A model generated the notes under the pieces. The model did not search any database. It was not told the DNA's origin and was given only the letters and a program-made list of their open reading frames with translations. A DNA stretch of 5,385 nucleotides, from NCBI GenBank assembly GCA_002455425.1, contig DKKT01000039.1:60563-65947 (forward strand). Reading direction: 5' to 3'. The position numbers and the translations under genes were made by a program. Of the stretch, positions 1 through 4,009 are shown in pieces. Every line of letters begins with the position of its first letter. The stretch's first letter is position 1. Origin of the DNA: Chthonomonas sp. UBA6659 (GTDB lineage Bacteria > Armatimonadota > Fimbriimonadia > Fimbriimonadales > Fimbriimonadaceae).

Positions 1-120
1 CCGAATCAGGGGAGGATCTTCCAGAGGTGGCGGCGCACGGTCATCGCCGAATCAGGGGAGGATCTGCCAGAGGTGCGGCGCACGACCCATCGCCGAAATC
101 GGGGGAGGATCCTCCGAAGG
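1..120. repeat. 46-bp direct tandem repeat, two full copies plus a degenerate third
   Basis: Copies begin at 1, 47 and 93, each opening with CCGAA followed by a run of G and AGGATC. Copies 1 and 2 differ by one substitution and small compensating indels, and both are 46 bp long. The third copy keeps only about its first 28 bases. Because 46 is not a multiple of three, successive copies read in different frames, which argues against coding. Each copy-to-copy junction can form a CGGCG/CGCCG stem (31-35 with 45-49; 76-80 with 91-95). The third copy carries a perfect 12-bp palindrome, GGAGGATCCTCC, at 104-115. The array touches the left edge, so more copies may lie upstream. Its function is unknown; a degenerating intergenic repeat family is the simplest reading. 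Confidence 0.75.
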
Positions 121-153
121 AACCACGCAACGGCAAGCGACTGGATCCTTCGG
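114..153 (+). terminator. Hairpin, possible terminator or processing site of an upstream gene
   Basis: CCGAAGGAACC at 114-124 pairs with GGATCCTTCGG at 143-153. The stem is 11 bp with one A/A mismatch, and the loop is 18 nt. No T-tract follows, so it is not a classic intrinsic terminator. It sits between the tandem repeats and the presumed promoter of the division gene. It could equally be a by-product of the decayed third repeat copy, which it overlaps. Confidence 0.3.
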
Positions 154-192
154 GGTGCAGTGGCGTACAATGAACGCGTCCGATCGAAGGAA
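142..192 (+). promoter_or_regulatory. Likely sigma-70-type promoter and ribosome-binding site for the ftsB-like operon
   Basis: TACAAT at 166-171 matches the TATAAT -10 consensus in five of six positions. A weak -35 (TGGATC, 142-147, three of six) lies 18 bp upstream and falls inside the hairpin arm at 143-153. Transcription would start near 178, leaving a leader of under 20 nt. The purine stretch AAGGA at 187-191 is the probable Shine-Dalgarno, unusually close (3 nt) to the ATG at 195. The -10 is the only convincing part; the -35 is speculative. Confidence 0.4.
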
Positions 193-194
193 CG

Positions 195-464
195 ATGGGT
201 AAACGATTTGCATGGAACGCGCTGTTTCTTACGCTGGCCGTCGCCGTCGGCGTGTTTCTCAGCCTCAAACCCTGGGAGCAGTATCGCGAGCAACGGCAAG
301 AGACTGACGAGGCCGTCGGTCAGATGAAGGACGCCGAACGCGAGCGCGCCGACCTCATTCGCGAGCGAATGCGGTACGAGAGCCCGGCCGGACGCGAGGA
401 GTTGGCTCGTGAGCGCGGCTACCGACGTCCCGGCGAGCAGAGCCTCGACCTGCCGGCCCGATGA
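195..464 (+). CDS. FtsB/DivIC-family septum formation protein
   Basis: This 89-residue protein has the standard FtsB/DivIC layout: a short cytoplasmic N-terminus (1-7), one transmembrane helix (about 8-24, ALFLTLAVAVGVFL), then a charged coiled-coil segment (about 25-60, rich in E, R and Q). It ends in the family's C-terminal signature, SP..REELARE.GYRRPGE, at 63-81. Family members form a membrane complex with FtsL and FtsQ/DivIB that links early divisome assembly to septal peptidoglycan synthesis. The length is normal for FtsB. The ATG at 195 is chosen because it places the membrane helix at the N-terminus and has an AAGGA just upstream. The stop overlaps the next start as ATGA (461-464), implying translational coupling. 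In many bacteria ftsB lies directly downstream of enolase; the upstream neighbour is outside the window. FtsL and DivIC share this architecture, so the exact orthology is less certain than the family. Confidence 0.82.
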   Translation: MGKRFAWNALFLTLAVAVGVFLSLKPWEQYREQRQETDEAVGQMKDAERERADLIRERMRYESPAGREELARERGYRRPGEQSLDLPAR

Positions 465-1150
465 TCCTCGCGTGGGCCGTGGCGTTGGCACTTCCGTGCG
501 GCCAGGGGCTGGGACTTCGCCTCGAAAAGGGCGACGTGCTGAGCGGAGAAATCCTCCTTCGCTACTCCCGCGGCGATTTCGAGATGGTCTATCGGGACCG
601 GATCGAGTGGAAAGTCGTCGCCATCGGCGACGACAAGAAGCTGACGCTGGAGCGCACCCGCACCAATCTCGAGTCGAAGATGGACGGGCAAGACTTACCG
701 TTTTCGACGCAGAAGACGGTTTCGACCGAACAGCGCGAGGCGACGGGCACCCTCGTTGCCGGGGTGGGTTACCAGCCGCTTGCGGTCCTTCGGACCGACC
801 GCGCGCTCAACATTCCGGCCCCGCGGCGGGGGGAAGGGGGCGGCTATCGCCGCCTCGGCGAGGCCGTCGGTAACCAGCTACCTTCGTGGACGGAGGAGGG
901 CAAGTGGCGCTCGACCTCGACCGTCGACGGGCTTGCGCTCGACGAGGTGACGACGACGTGGCGAGAGCGCCGTGACGTGGGGGCCCAGGTCGCCGAGGGC
1001 CGCTGGCTGATCGACCCGACCACGGGATGGCCGGCCAGTTTCTCGCTGACGGTGACGAACGCGCCGATCCCCGGGGGTGAAGGGGACCTCTATCGGCTGG
1101 AGATCAACTACAAGACGCTGGCGTGGCCTGCGCGGCTCAAGCGATCGTGA
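461..1150 (+). CDS. Predicted exported protein of unknown function
   Basis: The protein has 229 residues and belongs to no family I recognise. Residues 1-16 (ILAWAVALALP core) look like a short signal peptide without a charged n-region. The cysteine at 13 is preceded by Pro and does not fit a lipobox. The remainder alternates short beta-prone segments with many charged residues and has no further membrane span. A Gly/Arg-rich stretch lies near 120-130. A C-terminal segment with GRWLIDPTTGWPASFSLTV near 181-199 resembles secreted beta-sandwich proteins in general style. The start ATG overlaps the ftsB-like stop by ATGA and has no strong separate Shine-Dalgarno, so it is probably translated by coupling. 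The 3' end overlaps the convergent aldolase gene by 14 bp. A cell-envelope role is inferred only from the signal peptide and the division-gene neighbour. Confidence 0.72.
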   Translation: MILAWAVALALPCGQGLGLRLEKGDVLSGEILLRYSRGDFEMVYRDRIEWKVVAIGDDKKLTLERTRTNLESKMDGQDLPFSTQKTVSTEQREATGTLVAGVGYQPLAVLRTDRALNIPAPRRGEGGGYRRLGEAVGNQLPSWTEEGKWRSTSTVDGLALDEVTTTWRERRDVGAQVAEGRWLIDPTTGWPASFSLTVTNAPIPGGEGDLYRLEINYKTLAWPARLKRS

Positions 1151-2219
1151 CGCCGTCGCAGAGATAGACGTCCTGAATCGCGTTGAGGAGTTTGATCCCC
1201 TCGTCCATCGGCCGCTGGAATGCTTTGCGTCCGCTGATGAGACCCATGCCTCCCGCACGCTTGTTGATGACCGCCGTCCGGACAGCCTCACCGAAATCGT
1301 TGCTGCCGGATGCGCCGCCGCTGTTGATCAGCCCGGCCCGGCCCATGTAGCCGTTGGCGACCTGATAGCGGGTCAAGTCGATCGGATGATCGGTCGACAG
1401 GTCGGTGTACATGCGCTTGTCGAGCTTTCCGTAGCTGGAATCGCCGGAATTGAGGGCCGTGTAGCCACCGTTGGTTTCGGGCAGCTTCTGCTTGATGATG
1501 TCGGCCTCGATGGTGACGCCGAGATGGTTGGCTTGGCCAGTCAGGTCGGCGGCGACGTGGTAATCCTTGTCCTTCTTGAACTCGGGGTTGCGGAGGTAGC
1601 ACCAGAGAATCGTGGCCATGCCGAGTTGGTGCGCATGCGCGAACGCCTCGCTGACCTCCTGAAGCTGGCGTCCGCTCTCGTCGCTGCCGAAGTAAATCGT
1701 CGCCCCGATTGCGACCGCGCCCATATCCCATGCCTGCTGGACGTTGCCGAACAGGATCTGGTCGAACTTGTTCGGGTAGGTCATCAGCTCGTTGTGGTTG
1801 ATCTTGACGATGAACGGGATTCGGTGCGCGTACTTGCGCGAGCATGCGCCGAGGACGCCGAGGGTCGAGGCGACGGCATTGCAGCCACCCTCGATCGCGA
1901 GTTTCACGATGTTCTCGGGATCGAAATAGATCGGGTTCTTGGCGAAGGACGCGCCGGCGCTGTGCTCGATGCCCTGGTCGACCGGGAGGATGCTCAGATA
2001 CCCTTTGTCGGCGAGGCGCCCGTGATCGAACATCGTTTGGAGGCTGCGCAGGACTTGCGGGTTTCGATCGCTCTGGATCCAGACGTTGTCGACGTACCTC
2101 GGTCCGGGCAGGTGGAGCTGCTCGCGCGGAATCGCGGTGCAGGTGTAGTCCAAGAGTGCCCGGTCCTCACCGAGGGCTTGGGCGATCGCGTCGAGGGTCG
2201 AGGAAGTTGCAATGGCCAT
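1137..2219 (-). CDS. fbaB: Class I fructose-bisphosphate aldolase, FbaB/DhnA type
   Basis: This 360-residue enzyme catalyses reversible cleavage of fructose 1,6-bisphosphate to glyceraldehyde 3-phosphate and dihydroxyacetone phosphate through a lysine Schiff base, in the cytosol. It is collinear with the E. coli class I enzyme FbaB (about 350 residues, recalled sequence) over its whole length. Shared blocks include GYLSILPVDQGIEHSAGASF (73-92), AHRIPFIVKINHNE (131-144), MGAVAIGATIYFGS (166-179), DYHVAADLTGQANHL (219-233), YMGRAGLINSGG (291-302) and AVINKRAGGMGLI.GRKAF (316-334). The Schiff-base lysine is expected in the IIKQK segment (K243 or K245). D81 of the DQG.EHS motif is the conserved active-site acid. 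A loop near 258-268 is slightly longer than in E. coli. The ATG at 2219 has GGAG six bases upstream. The family acts in glycolysis/gluconeogenesis without needing a metal. The stop lies inside the 3' end of the convergent exported-protein gene, and the start faces ubiD divergently. Confidence 0.96.
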   Translation of the reverse strand: MAIATSSTLDAIAQALGEDRALLDYTCTAIPREQLHLPGPRYVDNVWIQSDRNPQVLRSLQTMFDHGRLADKGYLSILPVDQGIEHSAGASFAKNPIYFDPENIVKLAIEGGCNAVASTLGVLGACSRKYAHRIPFIVKINHNELMTYPNKFDQILFGNVQQAWDMGAVAIGATIYFGSDESGRQLQEVSEAFAHAHQLGMATILWCYLRNPEFKKDKDYHVAADLTGQANHLGVTIEADIIKQKLPETNGGYTALNSGDSSYGKLDKRMYTDLSTDHPIDLTRYQVANGYMGRAGLINSGGASGSNDFGEAVRTAVINKRAGGMGLISGRKAFQRPMDEGIKLLNAIQDVYLCDGVTIA

Positions 2220-2225
2220 CGTGGT

Positions 2226-2268
2226 CTCCGAACTCCTCTATTATGGGCGATGCGGCGGTCGATCGAGA
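2226..2268 (-). promoter_or_regulatory. Shine-Dalgarno and candidate -10 for fbaB
   Basis: Read on the minus strand, GGAG (2229-2226) lies six bases before the fbaB ATG and fixes that start. A second GAGGAG lies further upstream. CATAAT (2245-2240) matches the -10 consensus in five of six positions and would give a leader of roughly 15 nt. No good -35 is visible at 16-18 bp (TCTCGA is the best at 2268-2263). The ribosome-binding site is well supported; the promoter is tentative. Confidence 0.4.
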
Positions 2269-2347
2269 CGGATTCCGAGGCGACGGGCGGGGCAAGGGGT
2301 CGGATTCCGCTGCGGCCGCCCAAGGCGGACGCGGCGTCATCCGACCC
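2269..2347. promoter_or_regulatory. Inverted and direct repeats in the fbaB-ubiD divergent control region
   Basis: The 198-bp gap (2220-2417) contains a perfect 9-bp inverted repeat: GGGTCGGAT at 2297-2305 and ATCCGACCC at 2339-2347. Nested inside is a short CCGCC-CAA-GGCGG hairpin (2316-2328). A 9-bp direct repeat, CGGATTCCG, occurs at 2269-2277 and 2301-2309. The copies start 32 bp apart, close to three helical turns, which suits a regulator binding one face of the DNA. Either could be an operator serving both divergent genes. GC-rich DNA produces such repeats by chance, so this is suggestive only. Confidence 0.3.
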
Positions 2348-2402
2348 AGGGCTTGGCCTCTGGGCCGCCGTCGCCTCGCCGCAGAGGATCACGGTCGCGA
2401 CG

Positions 2403-2417
2403 TAGACTCTGGCAGCG
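2403..2417 (+). promoter_or_regulatory. Candidate TANNNT -10 element just upstream of ubiD-like start
   Basis: TAGACT at 2403-2408 fits the TANNNT -10 pattern and lies nine bases before the ATG at 2418. No purine-rich Shine-Dalgarno intervenes (the spacer is CTGGCAGCG). This would produce a leaderless or nearly leaderless mRNA, a mode common in several GC-rich phyla. No -35 is evident, so the support is the spacing and the lack of a ribosome-binding site. Confidence 0.25.
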
Positions 2418-3959
2418 ATGGCCTACCGCGACTTTCAGCATTTTCTCGACGTGCTCGACAGCAAGGGCGAACTCCGGCGCATCCGGGAGCCGATCAGCCC
2501 GAATCTCGAGATCACCGAGATCGCGGATCGGGTGATGAAAAAGAACGGCCCCGCGCTCCTGTTCGAGAACGTGGTCGGACCGCCCCACCGCCTCGGCACG
2601 CCCAACCCGAGGAGCGCGATCATGGGAGAGGCGTCCATCCACACGGCGAGCCCGTCCACCGATGTCCGCTACTCGATGCCGGTCGCGATCAACACGCTGG
2701 GCTCCGAGCGCCGCATGGCGATGGCGCTTTCGTGCGAGAGCTTCGAGGAGCATGCCGATCGGCTCCGCGCGCTTCTCAAGCCCGAGGTGCCGAGCGGCAA
2801 GCTCGAAGCCCTCAAGAAACTGCCCCACCTGCTCGGCGAGATCAAGAACGTTCCTCCCAAGACCGTGAACAAGGGGATCTGCCAGGAGGTCGTGATGATG
2901 GGCGACGACGTCGACCTCACCAAGCTCCCGATTCTCACGTGCTGGCCCGAGGACGGCGGACCGTTCGTTACGCTCCCCCTCGTCTTCACCCACGATCCGA
3001 ACACGGGGAAGCGCAACGTCGGCATGTACCGGATCCAGCTCTACGACCGGAACACGACCGGGATGCATTGGCAGATGCACAAGACCGGCATGCGGCACAT
3101 GGAGGATGCCGGCGCGAAGCAGCGGCGAATCGACGTCGCCGTTTGCCTTGGTGGCGACCCGTGTTATGCGTTCACCGCGATCTCGCCGCTACCGCCGGGG
3201 ATCGACGAGATGCTGTTCGCCGGGTTTCTGCGCCGGGAGAACGTCTGGATGGTGCCGTGCAAGACCGTCGATCTCAAGGTTCCCGCGGACTGCGAGATCG
3301 TCCTTGAGGGGTACGTCGATCCGAGCGAGCGGCGACTTGAGGGACCGTTCGGCGACCACACCGGCTACTACTCGCTCGCCGGCGATTTCCCCGTCTTTCA
3401 CGTCCAGTGCGTGACGATGCGGGAGAAGCCGATGTATCCGGCCACGATCGTCGGCATTCCGCCGATGGAGGACGGGTGGATGGGCAAGGCCGTCGAGCGG
3501 ATCTTCATGCCCCTCATCCAGCTCACCGTTCCCGAAATCGTCGATATGAACCTCCCCGTCGACGCCTGCTTCCACAACGTCGCCTTCATCGCCATCCGGA
3601 AGAAGTTCCCTGGCCATGCCTACAAGGTCATGAACGCGGTGTGGGGGCTCGGGCAGCTTTCGTTCACGAAGATGGTCTTCATTTTCGACGAAGACACGAA
3701 CGTGCAGGATATCGGGGAGGTGCTGTTCCGGCTGGGTGCGAACTGTGACCCCGGGCGGGACGTGCTCGTTTCGCGCGGGCCGGTCGACCAGCTCGACCAC
3801 GCCTCGATGGCGGAGGGGTTCGGAGGCAAGATCGGCTTCGACTGCACCCATAAGTGGCCGGGCGAGAACGGCTTTTCGCGCGACTATCCGAAGCTCATCC
3901 GGATGAGCGACGACGTGCGCACGAAGATCGACGGCCTCTGGGATCGCCTGGGGTTGTAG
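2418..3959 (+). CDS. UbiD-family prenylated-FMN-dependent decarboxylase
   Basis: This 513-residue cytosolic enzyme belongs to the family that reversibly decarboxylates aromatic or unsaturated carboxylic acids using UbiX-made prenyl-FMN. It aligns end to end with recalled E. coli UbiD (about 497 residues). Shared blocks include LEITEIADR (30-38), GPALLFEN (44-51), DDVDL..LPILTCWPED (163-179), N.GMYR.QL (200-208), E.. FAG.LR (264-272), CEIVLEGY (292-299), EGPFGDHTGYY (308-318), PEIVD (372-376) and KWPGE (479-483). By alignment, N200 and E264 are the metal ligands, G202-R205 contact prenyl-FMN, and D313 matches the annotated proton donor. Two differences from E. coli stand out: an extra stretch at 55-84, and HWQ..HKTG (217-224) where E. 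coli has RWL..HRGG. The substrate is therefore uncertain: polyprenyl-hydroxybenzoate (ubiquinone), a naphthoate (futalosine menaquinone route) or another aromatic acid. An in-frame TAG at 2403-2405 confines the start to 2418. No clear Shine-Dalgarno is present. No ubiX is in the window. Confidence 0.93.
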   Translation: MAYRDFQHFLDVLDSKGELRRIREPISPNLEITEIADRVMKKNGPALLFENVVGPPHRLGTPNPRSAIMGEASIHTASPSTDVRYSMPVAINTLGSERRMAMALSCESFEEHADRLRALLKPEVPSGKLEALKKLPHLLGEIKNVPPKTVNKGICQEVVMMGDDVDLTKLPILTCWPEDGGPFVTLPLVFTHDPNTGKRNVGMYRIQLYDRNTTGMHWQMHKTGMRHMEDAGAKQRRIDVAVCLGGDPCYAFTAISPLPPGIDEMLFAGFLRRENVWMVPCKTVDLKVPADCEIVLEGYVDPSERRLEGPFGDHTGYYSLAGDFPVFHVQCVTMREKPMYPATIVGIPPMEDGWMGKAVERIFMPLIQLTVPEIVDMNLPVDACFHNVAFIAIRKKFPGHAYKVMNAVWGLGQLSFTKMVFIFDEDTNVQDIGEVLFRLGANCDPGRDVLVSRGPVDQLDHASMAEGFGGKIGFDCTHKWPGENGFSRDYPKLIRMSDDVRTKIDGLWDRLGL

Positions 3960-3974
3960 GCACGCCGCGTTTCA

Positions 3975-3991
3975 CCCGGGACGGCCTCGGG
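3975..3991. terminator. Weak hairpin in the 50-bp convergent gap
   Basis: CCCGGG (3975-3980) can pair with CTCGGG (3986-3991) around a five-base ACGGC loop, using one G-U pair on the plus-strand transcript. It lies between the ubiD-like stop (3959) and the WD40 stop (4010), where both transcripts must end. There is no T-tract on either strand, and on the minus-strand transcript the G-U becomes an A/C mismatch. A Rho-dependent or 3'-end-stabilising role is as likely as intrinsic termination. Confidence 0.3.
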
Positions 3992-4009
3992 GGATCCTGC
4001 GATCGGTGG

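Noticed and set aside
1..120. CRISPR array
   Set aside because: The units are contiguous with no unique spacers, and only two and a half degenerate copies exist.
3..173. Possible C-terminal tail of an upstream gene in frame 3, ending at TGA 171-173
   Set aside because: The translation is Gly/Pro/Arg-rich and consists of the frame-shifting repeats, so coding cannot be supported without the upstream sequence.
6..491. 161-codon minus-strand frame and a plus-strand frame (73-327) across the repeat region
   Set aside because: Both overlap the FtsB-like gene and read through the 46-bp repeats, whose length shifts the frame at each copy. The products look like random GC-rich translation.
1077..2405. 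442-codon open frame on the plus strand
   Set aside because: It runs antisense through the well-supported aldolase gene. The translation is low-complexity in V, D, L, A and R with no family resemblance, a normal shadow in GC-rich DNA.
2337..3098. 253-codon open frame on the minus strand
   Set aside because: It is antisense to the UbiD-family coding sequence, which has strong motif support on the plus strand. The translation is rich in H, R, V, D and L with no recognisable motif.
1844..3307. 487-codon open frame on the plus strand
   Set aside because: It crosses the 5' part of fbaB (antisense), the divergent spacer and the ubiD-like gene out of frame. The product is extremely Arg-rich, characteristic of a shifted frame.
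3189..3851. 220-codon open frame on the minus strand
   Set aside because: It is antisense shadow of the ubiD-like gene with similar composition bias and no ribosome-binding support.
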